In this document: piece by piece, positions 1 through 10,994 of the stretch
Position numbering within the stretch: the first letter of the stretch is position 1
Layout of the letters: each line of letters opens with the position of its first letter
NCBI RefSeq assembly: GCF_011075055.1
Contig: NC_058153.1
Span: 3,410,001 to 3,474,000, forward strand
DNA: 64,000 bases
Reading direction: 5' to 3'
DNA from: Mangifera indica
Lineage: Eukaryota; Streptophyta; Magnoliopsida; Sapindales; Anacardiaceae
Position numbers and translations under genes: made by a program
Notes under the pieces: generated by a model
Databases searched by the model: none
The model's input: only the letters and a program-made list of their open reading frames with translations
Told to the model about the DNA's origin: nothing

Positions 1-286
1 AAATATGTTAGCGTACCTGTTGCCTATATATGATGATATAGTACCCCTGATTTGAAGGCTTGACAAAATTGTTTTCTTCATATCAACTGGAAGTTATAAA
101 CTTTTGGTGTTTTTTTTCCTTTTATATTATTGTTTGTAAAAGACCAATTTTTTGGCTATGCTGATTTGGGTTTGAAACTTAAGAAGAGTTCCTTTTTAAA
201 GCCATTGTATATTTGTTAGTTAAAAGTGGTATTTTGATCTGTGTAACTGGTCTTATTGTCAACTGATGAAGTAATGGATTCTGTAG

Positions 287-2876
287 GGAGGATACAGAGG
301 CTTCTATGCTAAGAATACAGTTCCTCTAACCCCCAAGGTTGTGAATGACATCCATAAACGAGGTGGAACTATTCTTGGCACTTCAAGAGGTGGATATGAT
401 ACCTCCAAGATAGTCGACAGCATTCAGGATAGAGGAATCAATCAGGTATGTTGGGAAGTTATTATTCATTTTCTTAGTTGATCTTCACTGAAGATTTATA
501 CGTATTTATCATAACCTAGGTACACCTTTGCTAAAAAATGGACTCTGATCTTTTGTTATTTGGCCACTCAGGTTTACATAATTGGAGGAGATGGTACCCA
601 GAAAGGAGCGTCTGTTATATATGAGGTAGTCTTCATTCTGTCAATTATTAATTGCTCAGAAGTTGATATATATGAACTCATCAGTTACTTGCTATTTTTC
701 TTTAGGGTCTTGCTGGCTGTGACGTTTCCCTTTTTCCTTTTTTTGTTTTGTGGTTTTGATGAAAGTATTAATGTTATCTAGAATCCTTTGAAGTTACTGC
801 AATCAATGTATATATTGAAATAAAATTACCTGTTCTTTTCATTCAGGAAGTCAGAAAACGTGGTCTCAAAGTTGTAGTTGCTGGGATCCCCAAAACCATT
901 GATAATGACATTCCGGTACCCTTCTTGCCTGTTACAACTACTGGAGTGTTGCTGAGATAAATATGTCACCTCATACGTCAGATTGTGTAATTATGAAAAC
1001 TGTTCTTTATGTGACAGGTTATTGACAGGTCTTTTGGCTTTGACACTGCTGTTGAGGAAGCTCAACGTGCTATTAATGCAGCACATGTTGAAGCTGAAAG
1101 TATTGAGAACGGTATTGGAGTTGTGAAGTTGATGGGTCGCTATAGTGGTAAGCTCCTGTTTTGTTAGAAATCTTAATCAATGTGTATAAGTATGTATATA
1201 TTTGGTTGACTGGAAATTACATGATAGAAATCATTTAACTATTGCTCCTTAAAATTGGTTATGCATACATTTCCAACATTGGCTCTCTGGATTACATCTT
1301 TCTATTGCATTGACCTGTGGCTTTTTAGTGATATAAAAAGTTGATACATCTTGTCTTAGTGTTTCTGACTTTCATATTTATAATGCTATAGAGCATAAAG
1401 CCCTATATAAACATGATGTTTCTATTTCTATGACAATGTCATTTACCCCATCTTTATTTATCATTGATCTTTTTAATATTTCATTACCCTTGGCTATCTG
1501 CTTCTTGATGAGTTTTTGTCAGTGCAAATATCTTATAAGCAAATGCCTAACCTTTACAATTGGGTAGTTATTATTTCTACTAATAAAGCTATCTTGTGCT
1601 TATCAAAATTTCCCCTTTACCATTTACTGACTTTTTGTGGTTCATTTCTTAATTGAATGTAACTTGTAAAAATTCCATGATATTTAATCTAAAAATAGGC
1701 CATCATGTAACCTAAGTTCATTTCTTAATCTAAACTCAATAAATGGTGCAGGGTTTATTGCAATGTATGCTACTCTTGCAAGCCGCGATGTAGACTGTTG
1801 CTTAATTCCTGAGTCACCCTTTTATCTTGAAGGGGAGGGTGGACTTTTTGAATTTATCCAGAAACGACTCAAAGAAAGTGGACACATGGTTATTGTGATA
1901 GCTGAAGGTGCAGGACAAGACTTGGTTGCTGAGAGCATCAATTCAATGTCCCAGCAGGATGCTTCAGGAAACAAACTTCTCGAAGATGTTGGGCTGTGGA
2001 TATCACATAAAATCAAGGTATCTATCATGCATTCTTCTTCTTTTGACATTACCAACTTAGAAATGAGTCATTCAGGTGTTTGCAGCATTTTTTTTTCTTT
2101 TCTTGTTTCATGACCGTACTATTGTTAGATTCTGTATGATTCACAACACACAAATCATAATATCGTGTTACTGTCACAGGACTCCATCTTTCTAGCCCCA
2201 AGATACTAACTTTTCGTTTGTTAATTAATTGGTCATATTCTGGTGTTTTGCAGGATCATTTTTCAAAGCACAATAAGATGGCCATAAACCTTAAATATAT
2301 TGGTTGGTACTTCTTAAATTCCATGATATTACATCTTGTTTTTAGAAGATTGTCAGTTCCTGGTATGTTAAAGCGTTATACATGATTCATTGGGAATTGA
2401 CTGGCAGATCCTACTTACATGATTCGTGCAATTCCAAGTAACGCAGCCGATAATGTTTACTGCACACTTCTTGCTCAAAGTGTTGTACATGGAGCCATGG
2501 CTGGGTATACTGGCTATACCAGCGGTCTTGTGAATGGCAGGCAAACTTATATACCCTTCTATGTGAGTTCACCTGATAATCATTCACATATGTTAAATTT
2601 GGCAATTTTCAACCTTTCTATAATCCTGATGTTATGAAAGTAAAAGTTTTGCTTTTTTCACTGATTAATATTTGAACTGCTGATATGCAGCGAATCAATG
2701 AAAAACAGAATAAGGTGGTGATTACAGATAGGATGTGGGCAAGACTACTGTCCTCCACAAATCAGCCAAGCTTTTTGAGTCCCAAGGATGTGATTGAAGA
2801 CAAGAAAGAGGAAGTGTCACCAACCCAATTGTTGGAGGATGGGATTTGTAGTGATGACAGTTCGGTGAACAAATAG
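287..2876 (+). CDS. PFK: ATP-dependent 6-phosphofructokinase, plant type (3' part)
   Basis: This cytosolic-type enzyme phosphorylates fructose 6-phosphate with ATP in glycolysis. Eight exons are visible: 287-445, 572-625, 847-915, 1018-1147, 1752-2017, 2254-2302, 2408-2562 and 2691-2876. They sum to 1068 bases in frame, giving 355 residues plus a TAG stop. The 5' exons lie outside the window, which opens in an intron. Diagnostic stretches are GGDGT (exon 2), the catalytic segment PKTIDNDIP (exon 3), KLMGRYSG across exons 4 and 5, and [10 protein letters not shown]. The full family protein is about 470-500 residues, so roughly the last three quarters are seen. The C-terminal tail after TDRMWARLL is acidic and variable. 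The sequence looks intact. It resembles the Arabidopsis PFK1/3/6/7 group; PFK1 is favoured only by the neighbouring gene order, so the exact paralogue is inferred. Confidence 0.95.
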
Positions 2877-3369
2877 GTTAGTCTATGAAATATGAGTATT
2901 AGAATATTAAGAAAATGGTAAGTGAAAACTTCCTTATAATTCCTCATCTTGATTCAGTTTTGCAGTAGTGTTGCAAGAATGCACTATTTAATAGTGGGAT
3001 CAAGATTCTAAAATAAGATTCTAGTCTTGTTTTAATTTCTTGAAGTAATGATTTTATGAAGCTTAAAACTTTTCATATCTTCTTTGGTGTGATTTATGTT
3101 TTACATGCCAAAATATGCTTAATTGATGAGTTTAGTCTTGGCATGTGGTAGACTATGTAACTCTGTAATCATGTTGAAAAGGGCTTACAGAATTGCATTC
3201 AATATGTATAACCTAACTAAGAATGAAAGTTTGTGAAATTTTTAATAATAAAATATGCTTAATGGATGAGCACTTAGTAATTCATGTTGTTTCTAAGACA
3301 TCACAAAGAAAGAAATCAAAGACAATATTTTAGCCTAAATATCTTGACAAAACCACCCATGCTATCAAG

Positions 3370-3545
3370 TAATAGTAAAATTATACGTATATGTTTTTAT
3401 ACATAATTTAAATATATAGATAATATGTTATCATATGATTGAGTAATTTTAAATTAAAGATAAAATAATATATAATCATATAACTATTCATCATTTTTGT
3501 GTACAAATTATATATCGAAAAGTGCATATATATAATATTGCTCTA
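3370..3545. repeat. Palindromic MITE family copy 1
   Basis: The copy folds on itself: the left half carries ATCATATGATTGAG and the right half its complement-like partner AATCATATAACTATTC around an AT-rich centre (AAATTAAAGATAAAATAAT). The same layout recurs at many places in the window. Ends are approximate because no target duplication could be fixed. Confidence 0.7.
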
Positions 3546-4063
3546 GGGTAATAATTAATTAGGGGGAAAAGTTGTATGAGGTTTCTGATACCCATAGGAG
3601 AAACTTTCGGAGGAGTGACACCTCTTGATATCAACATTGATTGAGTAGATTTCTATAAAATTGGTGCCGGAGTGGTGACATGTTAGCATCCCTTGTTACC
3701 AACGTTGATGTATAGGTTCTATCAAATTGGTATTCAAATAGTGAATTTAAAACAACGAAAATAGGCCTAAAAACTGGAAGAAGTTGCTTCTGAAGTCACC
3801 GTCATTGTTGCTTAAGGAGGAAGCTGTTAAAAGAGAGGAGATTGAGGCTAAACCAAAGGTTTTTTTAAGAAGTTAACGTGATTGAACTTAAGGATACTAG
3901 TTTTGAAAAAAAAAAGCTAATTCTGGTGATGAAGGTGAACAAGCATGATCCATAAGTGGTTGGGGTAACGCCAGAAGTTGAGGGAGATGACAAAATCAAG
4001 ATTAGATATAAAGTTTTTGGTGTATTCCCGACAATAGTGGATGTTGTATCTAGTAAAATAATA

Positions 4064-4364
4064 GTCGTAAGTAGGGTTAGATTCGAATCGAGTTTATTCG
4101 AATTTGAACGAGTTCGAATTCGAGTCTAAAAGTTCAACATTTCAGAGCTCAAACTTTGGGGTGTTTAGCGCGTTAAACTCGCGAACTTAAAAATTTTAAT
4201 ACAAAACGATGTTATTTTGATCAATATACATTAAAACGATATTATTTTAATAATGATCGAGCTCATTTGAAGTGAGTTCGAGCTTAGTTTTATGCAAATT
4301 GAGTCAAGCTTAAGCTCAAACGAGTTTGCGCTCAATTCAATTCAAATTCAACTCTAGTCGTGAG
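4064..4364. mobile_element. hAT-like non-autonomous element with 8-bp target duplication
   Basis: The element proper is 4072-4356 (285 bp). It starts TAGGGTTAGATTCG and ends with the imperfect inverse CAAATTCAACTCTA. Flanks are GTCGTAAG (4064-4071) and GTCGTGAG (4357-4364), an 8-bp target duplication with one mismatch, which fits hAT transposons. The interior has repeated GAGTTCGA/CGAGCTC motifs and short AAAACGATATT blocks also seen in the related copies near 21.6, 23.9, 25.1, 29.2, 39.6 and 41.5 kb. There is no coding capacity. Confidence 0.75.
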
Positions 4365-4534
4365 ATAAGAGTTTAGAGTATATGTAACAAAGCTTAAGGC
4401 AAATAACGTTAGAGTGCCATTTTCGACAATGGCAAAGAGCACAAGGTGATTTCGTGACCACCAATGACAATTGGTCTAATGTCAAAATAGATGAAAATTT
4501 TTCAAATTGAGTAGAAAAAGATGTAAAGATTAAA

Positions 4535-4700
4535 AAATAATAATAAAATTATGCACATAGATACTAACTTTATACACAAACAATTATGTGTCATCATATG
4601 ATTAGATATTAATTTATCTTTAATGCTAAACTATCAGATCGTATGATAATACATCGTTATTTGTGTACAAAATTATACACATAACACTACTTTTTATTGC
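4535..4700. repeat. Palindromic MITE family copy 2
   Basis: The copy shows the family layout: GTGTCATCATATGATTAG on the left, AT-rich centre with TTATCTTTAA, and GATCGTATGATAATACATC on the right, flanked by TATACACA-type arms. Boundaries are approximate. Confidence 0.7.
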
Positions 4701-5264
4701 TATGTTTAAGTACTTAATCCTACATCATCTTTAACATAATTAATCGACTTAGAAGTCTCCTATAAAATCACCCCAATTGTGAGATTGACCAATCCCTTTG
4801 CTCTGTAAATCTTGGTCATGCTGAAATTAATCTTGTAGACTTTGCCACTCACCATTGATTTCTCTATGATGGTTTCCTTAAATTAATTGGCACACCATGG
4901 AGCACTGGCCTCTTCAACAAGTGAAAAACAAACTGATTCAGTTGAATGCAAAAACTTTGCAATTCAGCAAATAAGTTTTTTGGGGTTAATCAAGAAAACC
5001 TAATTTCAGCCTGACTGTGTTAAGAAGTCACGTCCTTCATTACCATGTAAATGCTTCAACATTCTTCCCATAAGTGTATTCTAAGTTCCATCATTTGATG
5101 ACTGAAGAAAACCTTATGATACATTGTCGTAAGTTCTCTCATTTCAAAATCACTAAATTAAATACACTTATATCAATTTGTATAAATAATTAGTAAGATT
5201 TTTTTTATATTTGTTGTATAATTTTACAAATAATTTTATTCATAGATCGGTGCAATAGTATATA

Positions 5265-5430
5265 AAATTAAGGTAATAAAACTACATATATATTTTTTAT
5301 ACATAATTTAGACACATAGATGGTATGTCATCACGTGATTAAATAATTTTAAATTAAAATTAAAATAATATCTAATTACAAAATAATATATCATCTGCGT
5401 ATTTAAATTATATATTAAAAGTATATTATA
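5265..5430. repeat. Palindromic MITE family copy 3
   Basis: Arms TTTTTTATACATAATTTA and AAATTATATATTAAAAG flank ATGTCATCACGTGATTAAAT and an AT-rich centre. It lies about 320 bp upstream of the AP4S start codon, so it is part of or close to that promoter. Boundaries are approximate. Confidence 0.65.
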
Positions 5431-5747
5431 AGGAAAAAATCTGAGTTCAAATCTTTGTTATGCTTATGGGGTTTCTTGATTAATAAAAAAAAAATATGTA
5501 TATATAACATTACTCAATCGGGCGGTGTGTGAATAATAACGAAATTAGTGAGTACTCTGTAAAATCTATTATGGGGTTTATTCAATACAACACAATTACA
5601 ATAGTAAAAACGAGAAGGAAAAACGTCAACAGTTTCCAACTTAACGATATCAGGAGGAGGAAAGAGTAATTTCTGTTTCGTATATAAAATTAAAGAGGGC
5701 GTGAGGCGTGGCATCAGAATCAGAAGTTGGGTAGATCAAGGAAGAAG

Positions 5748-8318
5748 ATGGGGATCAGATTCATCTTGATGGTCAACAAACAAGGCCAGACACGTCTCGC
5801 CCAGTATTACGAATGGCTCACCCTCGAAGAACGACGCGCCCTTGAGGGCGAAATTGTTCGCAAATGTCTCGCTCGCACCGAGCAACAGGTTTAGATCCCT
5901 ACAATTCTGATTCAACTTCAAGTTTTACATTTTCTGCTTCTGGATTTCATAATTAAGGCTTCTTTCTACCTAATTTATATCTGTGTATGTGAGACAGTGC
6001 TCTTTCGTTGAGCATCGCAACTATAAAATCGTTTACCGGCGCTATGCATCGCTGTTTTTCTTAGTCGGAGTTGATAATGATGAAGTAAGTTTTAACGCTT
6101 TATTTACCTGTTTTAAGATAATTGTGGCACCAAATTTATGGAATTAATTTGAAATTTGAAAGTATTTTTGAATTGAAGACCCTGTTCACTTACACCATCT
6201 AATTCATTCGCCTGCAACTGGCTGGTGTCTTTGTTTATATGCTATCAAAGCTTTCTTGCATTACATTGTCTTTGGATATAGCTTTCAAATTTATTTGGGA
6301 GATAGATTCTTTTTTTTTTTTTAAATTTTTGGAGATCATATCTTCAGCCGGTGGTTTCTATTGATATTATGTGAACTACTTTGTTTTAAGATCAAGTTAT
6401 ACCATCCACACACATTGAGGTGGCAGTTCAATTGTTGTGACTTGTGAATGCATTTGAAGGTGCCTGATTGTCATCTATGGAGTTTTTTATTCTTTTTAGA
6501 AAGTCTAGTTGTCTTGTATCTGATGTGTCAGTAAATTACTTATTTATCAGATTTGAGTCTAAATGGTTCGTTATTAGTTTGCCATTTTGATCCTTTTGAC
6601 TGATATTAGAGTTGTGGTTCTGATTCATGAAGAATATAGAAATCCTGATTCCTATCATAGTTGTTACATTATCTCATCATCCATATGTGAGCTTAATTCA
6701 ATCTCTATCTCTGTTGGATACAAGTCTTTAGATAAGAATTTAGGATTTGTAGCATTACTCTTTCAATTTGCTACAGATCTCTGTTACAGTTAGTTTTGTC
6801 CATTAAAAGAATTAATGAAATGAGGTGTAAGACTAAATATTAACTAATCAAAAGTTTCAGTAGTGGATATCTGTGCGGAATTCCTGAAGCTGAGGTTCTT
6901 TGTGATGAACAAAATAATAAGAATGATCAGTGAAGATTGATGATATAGCTCTATTTGTCTTTTTTTTGAGGAAATAGGTGTCTTTTATCTAAAATTAAAA
7001 TAAAGAGAATGTTTGGAGATGTTTATGTTATATATTAATTTAATTGAAGCTTAGTGCTTATTTATTTTTGTTGATCTGACACTTGCCTGGTGACCAGCAC
7101 TCACCACCGAACATTTCTTTTTCTATGTTTCAGTATCCTTTTTTTCTTTTTTGATAGTTTTTTAAAACTGTCTTCCATGTTGCAGAATGAGCTCGCTATC
7201 TTGGAGTTCATACACTTATTAGTAGAAACCATGGATCGACATTTTGGCAACGTGGTAAGATCTCTCATGAGATGAATTTTTTTTATGACTGAGATACCAA
7301 GCTTGTCAATTTGGTTTTCATAAAGGCCAAACGACTATTTCCTACCCAAGGTATGCTGTAATGACAAGTTTTCACCCTTTAACTATAGAAACACCAAACA
7401 TCCACCCATGGCCGGTTAAATTTAACAGAACCCTAACGCCTGAAAATTTTATCTCTTTTTGCTCCTTTTAACTTTCAAAACTAAAATTTTTCCTCAGCCT
7501 AAGTTTTAAAAAATGACAGTTTCACCCTAGGGTTTGGTTTTGAAATCTCCAACGACCGCTCCGGCTCCGTTGTCGACGGCCTCTCTCTCCCGAAGAGTCC
7601 TCTTCTTCCGGCGATCCCTTTCCTCCCATTTGGAGGCCCGATCGGCGTCGGAGACGTCTTGGGAGACGAAGTTCTTCGTCTTCCCAAACGAAGACGACGG
7701 CTTCGTCTTCGTTTGGGAAGACGAACCCGACGAAGTTCTTCGTCTCCCAAGGCGTCTCTGACGCCGATCGGGCCTCCAAATGGGAGGAAAGGGATCGTCG
7801 GAAGGAGAGGACTCTTCGGGAGAGAGAGGCCGTCGGCAACGGAGCCGGAGAGATCGCCGGAGATTTCAAAACCAAACCCTAGGGTGAAACTGTCATTTTT
7901 TAAAACTTAGGCTAGGGGAAAATTTTTGTTTTCAAACTTTAGGGGGGCAAAAAGAAATTATATTTTAGTTTATTTTTTAATATTATAGAGAAAATGACAA
8001 TTTTACCTTTACCTCCGTTAATTTTAACTGCTTATGGGTGAGTGTTTGGTGTTTTCATAGTTAAAAAGGGGACATTTGAGAAAACATCAAACCTTGGGTG
8101 GGAAATAGTCGTTTGGCCTTTCATAAATGTATCGTCTGCTATTTACGATTTTAAGAACTGATTTAGCTCTTATAATTATGTAGTGTGAATTAGACATCAT
8201 GTTCCATTTAGAGAAAGCACATTTCATGTTGGAAGAAATGGTCATGAATGGGTGTATTGTCGAGACAAGCAAGTCAATCATTCTGACACCGATACAACTG
8301 ATGGACAAGTCATCCTGA
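5748..8318 (+). CDS. AP4S: AP-4 complex subunit sigma
   Basis: This is the small chain of the AP-4 adaptor complex, which sorts cargo at the trans-Golgi network. Four exons (5748-5888, 5998-6084, 7186-7254, 8184-8318) give 143 residues, the normal size for a sigma adaptin. The protein starts [20 protein letters not shown] and contains the longin-fold block [14 protein letters not shown], then [17 protein letters not shown] and the C-terminal helix [19 protein letters not shown]. The wording matches AP-4 sigma better than AP-1, AP-2 or AP-3 sigma, as I recall those families. The start is the first ATG giving the conserved N-terminus. Intron 3 (929 bp) is mostly a Mutator-like palindromic element; without it and one target repeat the intron would be 126 bp. 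Confidence 0.96.
7316..8127. mobile_element. Palindromic Mutator-like element with perfect 9-bp target duplication
   Basis: The element is 7325-8118 (794 bp) inside intron 3 of AP4S. Left end GGCCAAACGACTATTTCC and right end GGGAAATAGTCGTTTGGCC are inverse. Both flanks are TTTCATAAA (7316-7324 and 8119-8127), a perfect 9-bp target duplication, the hallmark of Mutator-like transposons. Nearly the whole element is a hairpin: the two halves mirror each other around about 7704, so similar arginine- and serine-rich open frames appear on both strands. The GC-rich centre with repeated CGAAGACGAA-type motifs differs from the AT-rich surroundings. No transposase is encoded. Confidence 0.93.
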
Positions 8319-8687
8319 AATAGCTATATGCAGTAGGTTTTTGTACGAGTTTGATGATGGGTTGATGGCTTGTTTTTGTTTCCTTTTATACAATGAAGTT
8401 CAAACAGTGTCAAATTCTTTGGAAGTTAACATAAAAGATTGTTCTTTATCGATAAAAATCTGATTAGTGCATATTGTGTGAAGTATACAGATGCATTCGT
8501 CACTCCTAACAATGAGCCCATTGCAGTCTTCATGCCATCTGAAAGGTTTTTCAATCTTAGAACAAACATAACATCTAGGCTGCTGGCTTCATTTTTCTGC
8601 TTCACATCTTTCATAAACCTTAATTAGATTCATTCTTGTGCAAACTATATATGGTCATTGGTAATAGCTAAGATTGAATCAAGCCAA

Positions 8688-9194
8688 TTAGGGTGTGTTT
8701 GGTTGAGGAGGATTAAAGATTATTCTAGTACTCTATTTTTTGTTATTTACATTATTTTATTTGGTTTATAAGTAATAAAAAATTTCGGTAATATTTTATT
8801 ATCAATGATGATGTAACAGGTAATATAAGAGGTAATCTAAAAACTATATTCACCTTAGGTATTAAAAAATTATTAAAGTATTTGTAATTTTATTATAATA
8901 TATAATTTATTTATTGATTTTTTTGGACAAAAATAATCTTATTTTTAATTAATATAATAAATAACATAAACAATATTTTAGAATAATTATATCTAAGGGT
9001 ATTTAAGTAAAATAATATATTAATATTTTTTATTATCTTTAATCGAATACAATAATTATTTATATATATTTATTTTTGTCAAATTTTATCAAATATAGTA
9101 ATAATTTTTGCCCAATAATATTTAAGGTAATTTATTTTTAAGATAATATTTTAATTTTAGTAATAAAGTATTTCAAAAATCAAACACTCTCTTA
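8688..9194. mobile_element. Harbinger/Tourist-like MITE with TTA target duplication
   Basis: The element proper is 8691-9191 (501 bp). It begins GGGTGTGTTTGGTTGA and ends TCAAACACTCTC, an imperfect inverted pair, between direct repeats TTA (8688-8690 and 9192-9194). A GGGNGTGTTTGG end plus a 3-bp TTA duplication fits PIF/Harbinger-derived MITEs. The interior is AT-rich and non-coding. Related, more degraded copies occur at 34.3-34.8 and 53.6-54.1 kb. Confidence 0.75.
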
Positions 9195-9464
9195 TTGACC
9201 GAGTATTATAATAAGGTGTCCGTATATTTATGAAGTTAAAGACCCTGAAACAGACCCTTTTGAATATCAATTCTGAATTGCAGCTAGAGGCCGCAAATTT
9301 TGTTGAAGAAAATTAACATTATAAGCTTATGAGCAAAGCCATAACTATAATTATACAACAAAGCTTCTGAGCAGAGCCAGCTAATTGCCTTTCTCCTTCT
9401 GTTAAGTGTTTCTACCTGCGGTGAAATCAAATGATTGCTGGCTTCCCGTTCTTTCTACGGTCGC

Positions 9465-10045
9465 TTACTGCAGGAGTGTTCCATGGAATATTTGGGCATG
9501 AATTTCTTTTCCATTTTTTCTGCTTATATTGATGGGGTTTTGCAGGTTTTCAACAAGAAGTTGAACAATAGCTCCCCCTGCTCCAGCCTCCAGTTGGTGA
9601 CCCCCCTCTTCCAACAAAAGCTTTCTTTCATCAGCAAGCTCAATGTGATTACCATCAATTACAGCCCAGTTTTCATACAGAACCATACTTGGTGTTAGCT
9701 GTAGAAAAGTAAGGTATACTCAAAAAGTGTTTAGGAAATCAATAAAACTATATGTATATATTTTTTAGTACACAATTGATACGTCATCATGTGATTGAAT
9801 GATTTTGAATTAAAGATAAAATAACACTTAATCACATGATGACACATTTGTATACTAAAAAATGTGTTTGCATTGCTCTTATGAAATTGGTAAGATCCAT
9901 GTTAGTAGGAGACAGTTCATCCATCCCCAAGATAAAATGGTTAAAAGAAAACTTGGGTTACTGCTGGAATAAAGTACATTCCACCGCCTCCTCCAATAAC
10001 CCCGGCCAGTTGATTATCCTGCCATGGGTGGACATCAAAGTAGTG
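9465..10045 (-). pseudogene. Unidentified decayed gene, interrupted by a MITE
   Basis: Two coding-like pieces lie on the minus strand. The first, about 10043-9958, reads FDVHPWQDNQLAGVIGG followed by GGGMYFIPAVTQ; the frame is closed by a stop upstream. The second, about 9700-9540, follows a good acceptor (TTTTCTACAG) and contains ENWAVIDGNHIELADE followed by RKLLLEEGGHQLEAG, ending near a possible donor. Composition is protein-like and GC is above the flanks. A palindromic MITE (about 9738-9880) sits between them. I do not recognise the family. It may be the remains of one gene or a captured fragment. Confidence 0.4.
9738..9880. repeat. Palindromic MITE family copy 4
   Basis: The copy carries ATACGTCATCATGTGATTGA and AATCACATGATGACACATTT, a clear inverted pair, around the shared centre TTGAATTAAAGATAAAATAA. 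Outer arms are TATTTTTTAGTACACAATT and TGTATACTAAAAAATG. It is the cleanest copy in the window and so probably among the youngest. Confidence 0.8.
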
Positions 10046-10994
10046 TTTCCTTCAAAGCAAGACTTGAAGACAATAAAGCAATTGAGTTTCTTAACATCTT
10101 CTATACGAAGGACAGCACAGTTTAGTCATTTTCTACCTTTTTTGGAAGGTACAAGCTCTGAGTAAGAAGAAATATGAACTGGGTTACATATTTGTGCCCC
10201 GGTAACAATTTACTGGTACCATGGAAGACAACGGTCTTTTTTTGGGTTTCCAAGTAAAAATATGATTATTTTTAGTTTGTTATTCTGCTTGGATGTTGTA
10301 AGACACGTGCACTTAGAAGAGTTATGTAGGCAGAAAAAAAAAATTTAATACTAATAATAAAATTACAGAACATTAAACTTTTGTCTAAATTTATAATTTA
10401 AATACATCTGGTTATGAATCATTGTAATTGAAAGATTAAGAATATAGAAAAACATATTTGTGCTATCTTATTGATATAGAGAAGAGTGAATATCAATCTT
10501 AAAACAAAATCTTCCTCCCAGGTCTGTAGAACGATAGTGCCAAATAAACTTACACATTTTTTTTATTAAACTAGGGAGGGGACTTTGTCTATTTCTTTTT
10601 ATTGCTCAGAGGGTAAAAAGGCCAATTAAACTCTCTCATCATCAAAAGCTTAATAACCTTATGTCACGTATCAATCTATTTCTGAATGCTCACTTTGGAC
10701 CCATAATATTAAATTTTTCTAAAGTACACATTTACCCTACTTTATTTATCTGTCACGTGTTCCCAACTTTGCTCTCCTGGAAAAAATAGTAGAGAGAAAG
10801 GAAGATTTTCGTTGACTTGTAAGATTTCAGTTGTTCGATATGCAAGGACTTGAAACATTCCAAATGCCAAGGAAAAGAGTTTTACAATTACTACAAATAC
10901 TCTCCATCACTAACTCGCATTCGCCACGGCCACTGCCAGTGGTGTATATTGTTCTGCCTAGTCGTTTAAAAGCGTTTCTCCTCCTAAGGCGAAG

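Larger units (their letters stand above)
2877..5747. other. Intergenic DNA, AP4S upstream region
   Basis: The first 350 bases are the likely PFK 3' untranslated region. Three palindromic MITE copies (about 3370-3545, 4535-4700, 5265-5430) and one hAT-like element (4072-4356) occupy much of the rest and are listed separately. The stretch 3550-4500 reads like eroded coding DNA with many stops in every frame; I could not identify it. No intact gene is visible. The AP4S promoter should lie in the last few hundred bases. Confidence 0.6.
8319..10994. other. Intergenic DNA between AP4S and the MIOX pseudogene
   Basis: It holds the AP4S 3' region, a Harbinger-like element (8688-9194), an unidentified gene relic (about 9465-10045) split by a MITE, and the degraded MIOX promoter copy (about 10805-10994). 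The stretch 10170-10800 shows nothing recognisable. Confidence 0.55.

Noticed and set aside
1822..2605. Minus-strand open frames over PFK exons
   Set aside because: They are shadows of the conserved PFK exons on the plus strand.
7499..7910. Arg/Ser-rich open frames on both strands with near-identical products
   Set aside because: They are mirror images produced by the palindromic Mutator-like element in the AP4S intron; there is no family match and they lie in an intron.
9836..10165. 109-codon plus-strand open frame
   Set aside because: It starts inside a MITE and runs antisense to the more protein-like minus-strand relic.
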